In this document: in pieces, positions 1 through 7,193 of the stretch | Position numbering within the stretch: position 1 is the first letter of the stretch | Layout: every line of letters begins with the position of its first letter | From: a virus | IMG/VR virus record: IMGVR_UViG_3300017987_000001 | Location: 1 to 64,000 of that record | Length of the DNA stretch: 64,000 bases | Strand: one strand, 5' to 3' | Notes under the pieces: generated by a model | Databases searched by the model: none | What the model saw: the letters and a program-made list of their open reading frames with translations, nothing else | Told to the model about the DNA's origin: nothing | Position numbers and translations under genes: made by a program

Positions 1-7
1 AGCATAA

Positions 8-26
8 GCACGATCTGCAGTCGTGC
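8..26 (-). terminator. Possible weak hairpin terminator
   Basis: A 6-bp inverted repeat (GCACGA/TCGTGC, 7-nt loop) lies just past the stop of the membrane-protein gene at 29-313, read on the minus strand. It is followed by TTATGCT rather than a proper T-run, so termination is only a possibility. Confidence 0.2.
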
Positions 27-28
27 GC

Positions 29-313
29 CTAGTCGTTCGGCCACCGACCCTCTTGAATCTCCTTCCAGTCCTTCTCGGACTGTTCCATGTCGATGATCTC
101 GCGGAGGAAGAACTTCCCCATCCACGACAGGATCGACAGTACGACTGCCACGGCCGCGACGAGCAAGAGTGCAGCAAGCGCGCGAATCTGGCCATACGGC
201 TCCGGCCACAGCTCATACCACGCGAACAGCCATCCCACCGTCACCGCCCCGGCCCAGCTGCAGATGCGCTCCGTCCGTTGCAACTTCTGCAGCCACCAGT
301 GCGGATCGGCCAC
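29..313 (-). CDS. Small two-segment membrane protein
   Basis: A protein of about 94 residues with two hydrophobic stretches, roughly residues 18-35 and 42-62, and a charged C-terminus. I recognise no family. The chosen GTG at 313 follows an AAAGGAG ribosome site at 5-nt spacing. A second GTG at 319 overlaps that site and is less likely. The ribosome site lies directly behind the encoded CCA of tRNA-Met, so the gene probably shares a transcript with the tRNAs. The hydrophobic pattern suggests an inner-membrane protein; the role is unknown. Confidence 0.75.
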   Translation of the reverse strand: MADPHWWLQKLQRTERICSWAGAVTVGWLFAWYELWPEPYGQIRALAALLLVAAVAVVLSILSWMGKFFLREIIDMEQSEKDWKEIQEGRWPND

Positions 314-326
314 AGGCACTCCTTTC

Positions 327-404
327 TGGTAGGGAGGAAGGGACTTGAACCCCCAACCTGCGGATTATGATTCCGCCGCTCTGTACCAGTTGAGCTACCT
401 CCCC
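327..404 (-). tRNA. tRNA with CAT anticodon (Met or Ile2)
   Basis: The minus strand folds into a full cloverleaf: acceptor GGGGAGG/CCTCCCT with one G-U pair, D-arm GCTC/GAGC, anticodon stem GCGGA/TCCGC with loop ATCATAA, T-arm with TTCAAGT, discriminator A and encoded CCA. The anticodon is CAT. There is no C1-A72 mismatch, so it is not typical initiator fMet. It could be elongator Met, or Ile2 if C34 is modified to lysidine. Confidence 0.93.
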
Positions 405-405
405 A

Positions 406-479
406 TGGCGGGCCAGCGAGGATTCGAACCCCGAAAGGTGGATTTGGAATCCACTGGTTTACCGTTAGCCTACTGACCC
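406..479 (-). tRNA. tRNA-Trp (CCA anticodon)
   Basis: Acceptor GGGTCAG/CTGGCCC, discriminator G and encoded CCA. The anticodon stem GTGGA/TCCAC closes loop TTCCAAA, giving anticodon CCA. The T-loop is TTCGAAT-like. It is one base away from tRNA-Met, so the pair must be processed from one precursor. Confidence 0.93.
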
Positions 480-535
480 GACCTTCTCAAATTACGCGTG
501 AACCACCGTTCCAGCCAACCGCGTTGGCGGCGGGA

Positions 536-775
536 CTAATAGTCCTCCGCGTCGTCTTCCTTCTCCTGACTTGCGAGCCTCATCTGATTCACCTTGTTCG
601 TCGCGCGAAGCTCGGTGATCGTGTGCTTCTTCTGGCAGTCCGGGCACACGGTCGTGCAGTCATACTGCAGCCAGCCCTTCGGCGTGCGTCGGCCGCCACT
701 GTACGACTGCTCGTGCTCGTGAACCTCTTCCTTCTTGCAGAAGTCGCACTTGATCTTCGTCGAGACGATATGCAT
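536..775 (-). CDS. Small zinc-ribbon protein
   Basis: A protein of about 79 residues with two Cys pairs, CDFC near residue 11 and CPDC near residue 45, which fits one four-cysteine zinc site, and an acidic C-terminus. The ATG at 775 follows AAAGGAACGAG, only a few bases after the CCA end of tRNA-Ser(GGA), so the message starts at the tRNA 3' end. The function is unknown. Confidence 0.8.
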   Translation of the reverse strand: MHIVSTKIKCDFCKKEEVHEHEQSYSGGRRTPKGWLQYDCTTVCPDCQKKHTITELRATNKVNQMRLASQEKEDDAEDY

Positions 776-789
776 CTCGTTCCTTTCGA

Positions 790-876
790 TGGCGGAGGGA
801 GCGGGACTCGAACCCGCGAGGGCTGTTAACCCCACCCGCCTTCCAAGCGGGCGCCTTGCCGCTAGACTACCCCTCC
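790..876 (-). tRNA. tRNA-Ser (GGA)
   Basis: A class II tRNA with a long variable arm. Acceptor GGAGGGG/TCCCTCC, discriminator G and encoded CCA. Anticodon stem CCCGC/GCGGG with loop TTGGAAG gives anticodon GGA, which reads UCC and UCU. The 5' end overlaps the last 10 bases of the gene at 867-1079, whose TAG stop lies in the tRNA. Confidence 0.93.
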
Positions 877-1079
877 ACTCTCAGCTCCTTGATGATCTGG
901 AGATGCTGGTCCACGCTGTACGCTCCAGCATCCGCCAGTCTCTTCGCCACCTTCTCCATAAAGGCCCGCGTATGCGGTCCTTTGAATCGGCTCGGGCACG
1001 CTTCGAGCGACTTCTCGTATACAAGCCCACACGCCAGACATCTCACCATGTTGTGAACTCGCATTTGGGTCGCTATCAC
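867..1079 (-). CDS. Small Cys-pair protein ending inside a tRNA
   Basis: A 70-residue protein of unknown family. It has one CLAC pair near residue 15, a further Cys, and a helical C-terminal half. The TAG stop uses bases 8-10 of tRNA-Ser(GGA), so coding sequence and tRNA overlap. The start overlaps the stop of the preceding gene (1076-1420) in ATGA style, suggesting translational coupling. Confidence 0.75.
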   Translation of the reverse strand: MIATQMRVHNMVRCLACGLVYEKSLEACPSRFKGPHTRAFMEKVAKRLADAGAYSVDQHLQIIKELRVEG

Positions 1080-1420
1080 GCCTCCTGAACCTCAAGCTCC
1101 AGCTCGAATTTCTCACGTCCTGTTGCCGAGATCTTCCTCGGTTCGCGCTTCTGCTTCAGCGAGCGCCACTTCGAAATGTCGTGCTTGAAGAAGCCCAACG
1201 ACGTCTGCGAAGTGCCGAGCGTTCCGTCTTCCTTCACGAAACGATACATGAACGACGTATGATGTCCCGGTCGTTGCGCCACGCCCACCACCTGTACGAG
1301 GCGCGGATACAATCCGTTGGGCGGCGCGTAGATGTAGCGCTGTCCGATATCGATCAGCTCGTCCGGAATGTACGGCATCGCTTTCACGAGAATCGACAGC
1401 TGCCGTGACGTAAGTACCAA
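1076..1420 (-). CDS. Hypothetical protein with TTG start
   Basis: A protein of about 114 residues with a mixed alpha/beta pattern (PYIPDELIDIG, then YPRLVQVVGV), no known motif and a charged C-terminus. The TTG at 1420 is chosen because AAAGGAG precedes it by 4 nt and lies immediately after the CCA end of tRNA-Ser(TGA). An in-frame ATG at 1378 has no such site. It is coupled to 867-1079 by ATGA. Confidence 0.75.
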   Translation of the reverse strand: MVLTSRQLSILVKAMPYIPDELIDIGQRYIYAPPNGLYPRLVQVVGVAQRPGHHTSFMYRFVKEDGTLGTSQTSLGFFKHDISKWRSLKQKREPRKISATGREKFELELEVQEA

Positions 1421-1433
1421 GCTTCTCCTTTCG

Positions 1434-1521
1434 TGGCGGCAGGCGGAGGACACGATCCCCACACCCGTAGGTGCCATCGGCTTTCAAAACCGCGCCGGTA
1501 CGCCTGTCCGGTTCACCTGCC
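1434..1521 (-). tRNA. tRNA-Ser (TGA), slightly divergent
   Basis: Acceptor GGCAGGT/GCCTGCC, discriminator G and encoded CCA. The D-arm is CCGG/CCGG. The anticodon loop TTTGAAA gives TGA, which reads UCA and, by wobble, UCG. A long variable arm is present. The T-arm is unusual: loop ATCGTGT instead of TTCGAAT, with a mismatch at its base. The anticodon stem has a terminal mismatch too, so it is the least canonical of the four serine tRNAs and could be partly decayed. Confidence 0.8.
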
Positions 1522-1523
1522 TG

Positions 1524-1610
1524 TGGCGGCGAGCGAGGGATTCGAACCCCCAAGAGTGATTAGCTCCACCCGCATTCGAAACGGGCGCCTTACCGTTAGA
1601 CTAGCTCGCC
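1524..1610 (-). tRNA. tRNA-Ser (CGA)
   Basis: Acceptor GGCGAGC/GCTCGCC, discriminator G and encoded CCA. Anticodon stem CCCGT/GCGGG and loop TTCGAAT give CGA, reading UCG. It has a class II long variable arm and a canonical TTCGAAT T-loop. Only two bases separate it from tRNA-Ser(TGA). Its 5' 15 bases overlap the end of the 35-codon gene at 1596-1703. Confidence 0.93.
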
Positions 1611-1703
1611 AATCCTGACGACTATGTACATCATCACATGGATTCCGATCCAGATCATCGGGATCCAGAACTCTCCGGCCTCCCTCAGTTCGTCGTCGGT
1701 CAT
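1596..1703 (-). CDS. 35-residue single-pass membrane peptide
   Basis: A short acidic N-terminus is followed by one hydrophobic helix, about residues 12-29, rich in Ile, Met and Trp. The ATG at 1703 follows a strong GGAGAGGAGAG ribosome site just after the 3' end of tRNA-Lys. The TAA stop lies inside the acceptor/D-arm of tRNA-Ser(CGA). The position, ribosome site and membrane-like composition support a real gene. The function is unknown. Confidence 0.65.
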   Translation of the reverse strand: MTDDELREAGEFWIPMIWIGIHVMMYIVVRIGELV

Positions 1704-1715
1704 GTGTCTCTCCTC

Positions 1716-1789
1716 TCCGGGCGGCGGGACTTGAACCCACAACCGGCGGATTAAAAATCCGCTGCTCTCCCAATTGAGCGTACGCCCGG
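1716..1789 (-). tRNA. tRNA-Lys (TTT)
   Basis: Acceptor CCGGGCG/CGCCCGG, D-arm GCTC/GAGC, anticodon stem GCGGA/TCCGC with loop TTTTTAA (anticodon TTT), T-loop TTCAAGT and discriminator A. Unlike the other six tRNAs here it has no encoded CCA; the next bases are GAG, so the end needs a nucleotidyltransferase. The preceding gene stops at the base next to its 5' end. Confidence 0.92.
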
Positions 1790-2053
1790 TTACGCCTCTG
1801 CGTCTGCCACCGCCATCTCGGCGCGACTCGCTGCGGCCATCGCGTCGTCGAGCGAGGTTGCGGCGTCATCACTCAGGTCGGCCATGCGCTTGAGCTTACT
1901 CTTGAGTGTCTCTGCCGCCTCAAGCTTCTCGCGCATCTCGCCGATCTTCTCCTCCAGTTGTGCCACTGCGTCTTCTGCGTCCGCCGCGATCTCCTGCGCC
2001 CGATCGAGCGCGGTATTGAGATCCGTCGTATCGAAGTCGATGTTGATCTGCAT
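1790..2053 (-). CDS. Coiled-coil protein
   Basis: An 87-residue acidic, Ala-rich protein with heptad-like spacing through most of its length (about residues 15-85) and no domain I know. The ATG at 2053 follows GAGAGGAATTG, directly behind the CCA of tRNA-Ser(GCT). The TAA stop abuts the first base of tRNA-Lys. Confidence 0.78.
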   Translation of the reverse strand: MQINIDFDTTDLNTALDRAQEIAADAEDAVAQLEEKIGEMREKLEAAETLKSKLKRMADLSDDAATSLDDAMAAASRAEMAVADAEA

Positions 2054-2065
2054 CAATTCCTCTCG

Positions 2066-2155
2066 TGGCGGAGAGCCGGGGACTTGAACCCCGAAGCCAT
2101 CAAAGATGACCGGCAGATTAGCAATCTGCTGCCTTACCAATTAGGCAAGCTCTCC
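2066..2155 (-). tRNA. tRNA-Ser (GCT)
   Basis: Acceptor GGAGAGC/GCTCTCC, discriminator G and encoded CCA. Anticodon stem GCAGA/TCTGC with loop TTGCTAA gives anticodon GCT, reading AGC and AGU. It has a long variable arm. With GGA, TGA and CGA it completes decoding of all six serine codons. Confidence 0.93.
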
Positions 2156-2196
2156 GCAGTGCTGTATGGGTATGCTGTAGCTGGTAGGTGTGGGCT

Positions 2197-2292
2197 GGTT
2201 AGCTGGTAGCCGGATTGTCCGGCCGTCGGTCCCGGGGGCACGGGAGACAGGGGAAATGTCTAGCGCCGCGTGCGCTACGTGCCCAGCTAACC
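2197..2292. ncRNA. Candidate structured RNA of about 96 nt
   Basis: A non-coding stretch between tRNA-Ser(GCT) and the gene at 2308-2640 with nested self-complementarity. The outer 10-bp stem pairs 2197-2206 with 2283-2292. Hairpin GCCGGA/TCCGGC pairs 2209-2214 with 2218-2223. An inner stem pairs 2238-2242 with 2278-2282, extendable to 7 bp, and encloses two hairpins: AGACA/TGTCT (2245-2249 with 2257-2261) and AGCGC/GCGCT (2262-2266 with 2272-2276). The strand cannot be fixed because all helices are perfect in both senses; the minus strand would be co-transcribed with the tRNAs. It matches no RNA family I know. Confidence 0.55.
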
Positions 2293-2307
2293 CCCCAACA
2301 AGTGACC

Positions 2308-2640
2308 CTACGCGAGCGAAACAGCAAGACCCAGTGCAGCTTTGAGGAGATCCGTCTTATACGTTCTCCTCGCTTCGTACGCGCGCTTCACGGCTTGACG
2401 CGCGTCCTTCAGGATCTGGGACGACAAGCTGTCCCGCTCGGATTCTGACATATGCTCGTAGAGCGTCCGATCGACACGGGACCAATCCTGCGACCCCATA
2501 GCCTCGACGACCTGATTGAAGGCCGTGGTACCGCACCGCTTCATGGCGGGCAGGTACGGGGCGATCGAGTCGACGATCGCCTTGACTTCTGGGTTCATGG
2601 ATTCGGTAATTGCGCCGAGCAGTTCGTTACTGACTGTCAT
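2308..2640 (-). CDS. Hypothetical helical protein
   Basis: A 110-residue, mostly alpha-helical protein (SNELLGAITESM, then a repeated charged helix) with an Ala/Leu-rich end. I recognise no motif. The start overlaps the end of the lipoprotein gene by about 14 bases, suggesting one transcript from the promoter at 2908-2936. Confidence 0.75.
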   Translation of the reverse strand: MTVSNELLGAITESMNPEVKAIVDSIAPYLPAMKRCGTTAFNQVVEAMGSQDWSRVDRTLYEHMSESERDSLSSQILKDARQAVKRAYEARRTYKTDLLKAALGLAVSLA

Positions 2641-2884
2641 CGGCCGGTCCCTCTCGTTCGATCCAACGCCTTAAATTTTCGGTATGGGGTTTCAGGCGCC
2701 GCAACGCGCGAATCGCCTTCTCACCCATACGGCCCTTGTCGACGTCACTTGCTTCCTCGAAGCCTTCCGTCTCGGAGACTCCGGTCTGAACGACGGTATC
2801 GACGAAGTCAATCTCGGTCTTGATTGCTGCCGGGGTGCATCCAATCAGGAATAGCACGAGTCCGGCGCCGAGTACTGCTCGCAC
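2627..2884 (-). CDS. Small lipoprotein
   Basis: A short basic start, a hydrophobic stretch (GAGLVLFLIGC) and a lipobox Cys near residue 16 mark a lipidated secreted protein. The mature part is about 70 charged helical residues. The GTG at 2884 is chosen because GGAGG lies 4 nt before it; an ATG at 2899 has no ribosome site and would lie at the predicted transcript start. A role as an outer spanin (Rz1-like) is possible for a phage lipoprotein of this size, but no paired inner spanin is visible. Confidence 0.75.
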   Translation of the reverse strand: MRAVLGAGLVLFLIGCTPAAIKTEIDFVDTVVQTGVSETEGFEEASDVDKGRMGEKAIRALRRLKPHTENLRRWIEREGPADDSQ

Positions 2885-2907
2885 GATACCTCCGCTCATC
2901 TGCCCGG

Positions 2908-2936
2908 ACTATATACAGTTCCGTCGGGGAAAGCAA
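2908..2936 (-). promoter_or_regulatory. Sigma70-like promoter
   Basis: On the minus strand a -35 box TTGCTT (2936-2931) and a -10 box TATAGT (2913-2908) are exactly 17 nt apart, in the 50-bp gap between the SbcC gene and the lipoprotein gene. Transcription would start near 2901 and serve the lipoprotein, the next gene and possibly the tRNA cluster. Confidence 0.55.
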
Positions 2937-2953
2937 GCCCGTTGTTCAAGAAT

Positions 2954-5056
2954 TTACAGCCGGATGATGTGATCGAACACGGGAATAAGCTCCTCCCGGT
3001 GTGTGATCACAATCAGCTGCAGCCCCGCATTGAGCACGTACGAACGCACGGTGCTCAGCATGTCCGCGATAACGCCCACGTGATGACCGTCAAGCCACGG
3101 AGTTGGCTCGTCGAGTATGACGAACCCCAGTTTGGACGCGAACAGGTTGTAGATCGCGAAACGGAACGCGATGCTCAACATGATCCGCTGACCGCCGCTC
3201 AAGCGTCCTGCAGGCTTGTCGGGGAATCCATCGATCCGACAGATCACGTCCATCTCGTCAGTGATCGCGCACGAGAATGGAACGTTGAAGATCTGCAGGT
3301 ACTTGTCCAGCTCCGCATTGAGCGCCGACAGGTACTGCCGCATCACATACTGCGGAAGCACGTCGCGATGAAGCACTTCACGCGCTTTGACGCACAGTCC
3401 CTTGTACGTGCGCTTGGCCTCCATGGACCCCGCCTGCTGCTTCAGTCCTTCCAGCTCAGCGAGAATGCGCATGCGTGTGGTGTGCAGTTGTTGAAGCTGC
3501 CCGTCGATGCCGGAGACCTCCATCTGCGACTGGATGCGCGCCTGCAGTGTTGACAAGACCGCGTTGTAGCGTCCTTCACTGCACGGCGCCTCAAAATTGA
3601 GTTCAGCCAGCTGACTGTCGACGCTGGCGAGGAGCGCTCGATCGCGTGCGTCGTGCTCACGATGCTCTGCCAGCTGCTTGTCAATCTGCGCCAACTCAGC
3701 CGACACAACATCGTGCCGCTGAATGAGCGTATTCAGCTCCGCCTCATTGACGTCGGGGATCTCACGCCCCTCGTCCTTCGCCACCTCTTCCTGCAACCGC
3801 GCAAGCTGATTGGAGGCTTCGGTGTGCCGCTCGTGCCAGCGCGCTCGCGCTGCGTCGTAGGTTTCGAGCAGCTTCACGCTGTTGGCGATGATCTGCTCTA
3901 CATCCGCCAGCTTACTCGGCTGCGTGAGCAGGTAGGCATGCGCTTCGGAAACGCGCTCGTTCGTGAACTGCAGCGTCTGTCCGCACAGCTCGCACGGCCC
4001 GGTCTTGCCTTGCGTGAAGAGTTCAAGGTAGCGCTGAGTGCGTTCGATCTGCTCCCGCTCGACCGCAACCTGCCGACGTCCTTCGTTGACCTGATCCCAG
4101 CTGACCGGCGGTGCGGTCGGTGCTTCTTCAGCCATGACAGCCTGACAGCGCTCCAGCTCCCGACGAAGGTGTGCGCGCGCACCAGCAGATGCGAGTGCGA
4201 CGTTCGACTGGTCGATCTGCTTGCGCATCTCTTCGTACTGGTGCCGTAACTCAACGCCACGGGTCTCAACGGCCTCTATATCGCCGCGCGCGTGAATGGC
4301 TGTTCTGAGCTTCTCCTGCTGCGCGACCAGATCCGTGCGCCGATTCAGATCAGCTACGTATTGCTCGTAGCGCTTGCGCAAGCTCTCCAGCTCTTCCTGA
4401 TCTTCCGCAGCAAGGAACGCTTCGTGCTTCGCGCGACTATCGTTCAGCTCACGAAGCTGTGGATCGATTTCCTCGTCGAGCTGCTTCTGTAGTTCCTTGA
4501 TCCGATCGTCCGTCGGATCGGTGGTAATGAGCGCGGCTTCCTGATGCAGCAGCTGCCGAAGCTTCTCGACATTCTCGATGCCGAACAGCCCCTGCAGCTT
4601 CTTCGCCCGCTCGGAGGGTCTCTCGAAGAGTATCTCTTCAAGCTTGCCCTGCATCACGAAGATGATGCTCTCCATCACCCTCTTGCTTACGGTGCTGATG
4701 TCCAGCACACGCGCCGTTACTGGGTTCGCGCCGGTGAGCGCCTTGCCGGACCCGAACTTCAGCGACGTGCGCGTGGTGTTGACCGCGCGCTTGATCGTGC
4801 CGGGCTGCCCGGCCACGTCGAACTCCAGCTCCACGAAGCCGGGTTCTCCGTCGGCAGCCGCCTGCCAGTTCAGGTCTTCGACCTTTGCGCCTTCGTTGCC
4901 AGACTCGCCGATGTACGCGAACCGCATCCCTTTGATGAGGTTCGACTTTCCACGGCCGTTCCCGCCGAGAATCCCAATAACCTTTCCCGGCGGGAACTCA
5001 ACCGTGAGATCGGCATGCTGACAGAAGTTATAAAGATGCAACTTCCTGTTCTGCAT
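2954..5056 (-). CDS. SbcC/Rad50-like (T4 gp46-like) nuclease ATPase subunit
   Basis: A 700-residue SMC-type ATPase that, with the SbcD-like partner at 6144-7193, should form an ATP-controlled nuclease that trims DNA ends for recombination-dependent replication and may degrade host DNA. Visible motifs: Walker A GGNGRGKS (residues 31-38), long coiled coils on either side of a zinc hook CELC near the centre, ABC signature RLSGGQR and Walker B FVILDEP in the last hundred residues. The length fits phage gp46 or short SbcC. AAGGAG lies 6 nt before the ATG. It is probably in one operon with the genes upstream to 7686. Confidence 0.95.
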   Translation of the reverse strand: MQNRKLHLYNFCQHADLTVEFPPGKVIGILGGNGRGKSNLIKGMRFAYIGESGNEGAKVEDLNWQAAADGEPGFVELEFDVAGQPGTIKRAVNTTRTSLKFGSGKALTGANPVTARVLDISTVSKRVMESIIFVMQGKLEEILFERPSERAKKLQGLFGIENVEKLRQLLHQEAALITTDPTDDRIKELQKQLDEEIDPQLRELNDSRAKHEAFLAAEDQEELESLRKRYEQYVADLNRRTDLVAQQEKLRTAIHARGDIEAVETRGVELRHQYEEMRKQIDQSNVALASAGARAHLRRELERCQAVMAEEAPTAPPVSWDQVNEGRRQVAVEREQIERTQRYLELFTQGKTGPCELCGQTLQFTNERVSEAHAYLLTQPSKLADVEQIIANSVKLLETYDAARARWHERHTEASNQLARLQEEVAKDEGREIPDVNEAELNTLIQRHDVVSAELAQIDKQLAEHREHDARDRALLASVDSQLAELNFEAPCSEGRYNAVLSTLQARIQSQMEVSGIDGQLQQLHTTRMRILAELEGLKQQAGSMEAKRTYKGLCVKAREVLHRDVLPQYVMRQYLSALNAELDKYLQIFNVPFSCAITDEMDVICRIDGFPDKPAGRLSGGQRIMLSIAFRFAIYNLFASKLGFVILDEPTPWLDGHHVGVIADMLSTVRSYVLNAGLQLIVITHREELIPVFDHIIRL

Positions 5057-5068
5057 GCCCTGCTCCTT

Positions 5069-5851
5069 CTAGCACGATACGGAATTCAGCAGGTACGTGA
5101 GCAACGCCTTCGCGTACAGCCTCCGGCGGCCCTTGACCAGCTCCTTGGTGGCATCGTCGGCGTCGTCGGGGATGACCAGCATCGCCCGGCCGACCCACGG
5201 GAAGCCGCTGAGGACCATGTTGTTGCCGCGCACGATCCCGCTCATGCGTCCGGTGAGCCCGTCGCCGCGCCAGATGAACGCGACCTTGATGCCGCTCGGC
5301 TCCGGCACGTCGACGCCGTTCAGCAGCTCGAACGCGATGCTCGACGGTGCCGACATCGTCGACGCTGACACCGGAAGCACCTCGCGGATGAAGCAGTCGA
5401 CCCACGCCGTGAACTTCTTGGTGCTGGTGTAGACGTCTTCATGGTTGTTCCGGTTGATGTGGTTGGCCGCCGCCGTCATGTACTTGGTGACGATCTCGTC
5501 GAACGCCGCCAGCACGCCCTCGTTGATCGACTGCGAGAGTTCCGCGCTGTAATTCTCGTGGAGGCGCTCGTACATCCATTCGTTCGCTTGGGCCATCTTC
5601 ACGGCGCCCTCGCCGAACTTCTCGATGAGGAGCTTATCGACCTCGGCGCGAATGATCTTCTTGCGCGTACCGGCCGGAAGGAGATTCTGCGCCGTGTGAT
5701 TCAGCGCACCGATCCCTTCGTTGATCTGCTCCTCGATCGCGTCCAAGGTCGCGGTTGCCGGATCGATCGGCGGCGCCTCGGTCGTCTGATTCTGTGGCTG
5801 TTCCTGTTCCGTCTCGGTGCCGCTCGGAGCGGCGAATCCTGCTTCTGCCAT
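5069..5851 (-). CDS. Unknown protein with N-terminal GFAAP motif
   Basis: 260 residues. The first 35 are disordered and rich in Gln, Glu, Thr and Pro, and begin with AEAGFAAP, one of nine copies of a short motif found in this window. The rest looks globular, with a helical middle and a beta-rich C-terminal third containing WRGDGLTGR. It lies between the two nuclease genes, so a role in recombination or replication is possible but unproven. I recognise no family. Confidence 0.82.
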   Translation of the reverse strand: MAEAGFAAPSGTETEQEQPQNQTTEAPPIDPATATLDAIEEQINEGIGALNHTAQNLLPAGTRKKIIRAEVDKLLIEKFGEGAVKMAQANEWMYERLHENYSAELSQSINEGVLAAFDEIVTKYMTAAANHINRNNHEDVYTSTKKFTAWVDCFIREVLPVSASTMSAPSSIAFELLNGVDVPEPSGIKVAFIWRGDGLTGRMSGIVRGNNMVLSGFPWVGRAMLVIPDDADDATKELVKGRRRLYAKALLTYLLNSVSC

Positions 5852-5878
5852 AGGGCTTTCCAGTCCTCCTGTAAGGGC

Positions 5879-6133
5879 CTACAGACGACTCAAGGCATCA
5901 CCAACGTTCGCGGCACGCGTGTCCGCACGCGCGCGAGCATCGCGAAAGTCGGCAACCGTTGCGCGATGACGGCAGTTGACGCACTTGCAGCTCGCGTCGA
6001 TGTCGATGGTCACGTTCTGGTACTCGTAGACCGAGCCATTATCCAAGTACAGCTGGGCATGACCCTCGACCAAGAAGCGCCGGTTGTGCCCACACTTGGG
6101 GCACTGCAGGCGCGGCAGACTGTTGAGATCCAT
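5879..6133 (-). CDS. Zinc ribbon with GDALxRL tail
   Basis: 84 residues. An N-terminal CPKC pair and a second pair CKCVNC about 30 residues later make a likely zinc ribbon. The last residues, VGDALSRL, are a variant of the GDALERL tail on other small proteins here. The ATG at 6133 is the first Met after the SbcD gene's stop. The function is unknown. Confidence 0.8.
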   Translation of the reverse strand: MDLNSLPRLQCPKCGHNRRFLVEGHAQLYLDNGSVYEYQNVTIDIDASCKCVNCRHRATVADFRDARARADTRAANVGDALSRL

Positions 6134-6143
6134 CAGAGTCCTC

Positions 6144-7193
6144 TCAGCTTGTGATACCCATCTCGTTCTTGACTGCTGCAAGTTCCTCCGCTGCGTCTGC
6201 CGCGCGAAGGGTTCGCAGAAGGAACGAGTACAGCTCCGGTGTCTCTTCACGATTCACCACGCGCCCAAGGCACTGCTCAAGCCCAACCTCGAACTCCGTG
6301 GGTTTGTCGAGCTTGGCATCATCCCTCAGTACGGGCAGGTCGCGGATGCGCAAGTGCACGCTTCGCTCTCGACATGCGTCGCCAAGCCGCTTGTATGCCT
6401 CCGGCACGTCCGGGGACACGCGCGCGAGCATCAACGAATCGACAGCCAGCTCGGTTTCGATCAGCTCGACGGTGGCGTCGAGCGTCTCGGGACTATCGAT
6501 GGTCATGATGCTCGTAGGCCGCCCGTGAATCTTGTGCCGCTTGACGGTCATCTTCTTGCCCGAGTGGTGAACGGAGATGAACGACTTCTGCGGATTCTCC
6601 TTCATCGAGCGAATGTGCGTCGATCCGGAATAGTGGCACTTACCCACGGACGCTTCCACGTGGAGATCGCCAAGCAAAGCGACCTTCACGAAGTCCGGGA
6701 TCCACTCCTCGTCCAGATTCCAAGCACCTTCGATCGACATCACCGACTTCAGCGCCTGATGAAGCATGAGAATGTCGCACTCCTTCAGGGCTTCGAGCTT
6801 CTGCTTCACGTCGTCGGCATGCGTATTGTCGAAGCCGTAGAGCAGGTGATCCTTCCCGTCGAAGTTGAGCGTGATCGGATCGTACCCATCGATCGAACTG
6901 ACCTCCGGCACCAGCTCGAACCACGGAGGGCTGCTGCGATCGTGCTGTCCTTGAATCGCGAGCTTCCGTGTCTTCTTCGGGAGCCGTCCGATCTCGTCCT
7001 TGAATGTCCTAACCGACAAGCTATCCGGCTTGCTCTTGTCGAAGATATCGCCGCCGAGCAGGAGCGCCTCTGCCTTGTTCTTCAGGCAGTAATCGATGAT
7101 CTGATGAAGCGCGTTATACGCGTCGCCGCGCATGTCCGGCAGCTCTGCCCAGATCGTCGGCGACAGGTGGAGGTCGGCAGCGAAGGCGATCAT
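6144..7193 (-). CDS. SbcD/Mre11-like (T4 gp47-like) nuclease
   Basis: A 349-residue calcineurin-like metallophosphoesterase expected to be the nuclease partner of the SbcC-like protein. Metal-site motifs in order: DLH (residues 7-9), GGDIFD (47-52), GQHD (82-85), LHQ near 139 and GDLH near 172. The third motif is normally GNHD, so an Asn is replaced by Gln. Its start overlaps the stop of 7190-7471 as ATGA. Confidence 0.94.
   Translation of the reverse strand: MIAFAADLHLSPTIWAELPDMRGDAYNALHQIIDYCLKNKAEALLLGGDIFDKSKPDSLSVRTFKDEIGRLPKKTRKLAIQGQHDRSSPPWFELVPEVSSIDGYDPITLNFDGKDHLLYGFDNTHADDVKQKLEALKECDILMLHQALKSVMSIEGAWNLDEEWIPDFVKVALLGDLHVEASVGKCHYSGSTHIRSMKENPQKSFISVHHSGKKMTVKRHKIHGRPTSIMTIDSPETLDATVELIETELAVDSLMLARVSPDVPEAYKRLGDACRERSVHLRIRDLPVLRDDAKLDKPTEFEVGLEQCLGRVVNREETPELYSFLLRTLRAADAAEELAAVKNEMGITS

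Noticed and set aside
2627-2884. Rz1-type outer spanin
   Set aside because: Only the lipobox supports it; no overlapping inner-spanin frame or nearby endolysin and holin were found.
2954-3553. Long plus-strand open frames opposite the SbcC gene and other minus-strand genes
   Set aside because: They are antisense shadows of strongly supported genes in GC-rich DNA, without ribosome sites or motifs.
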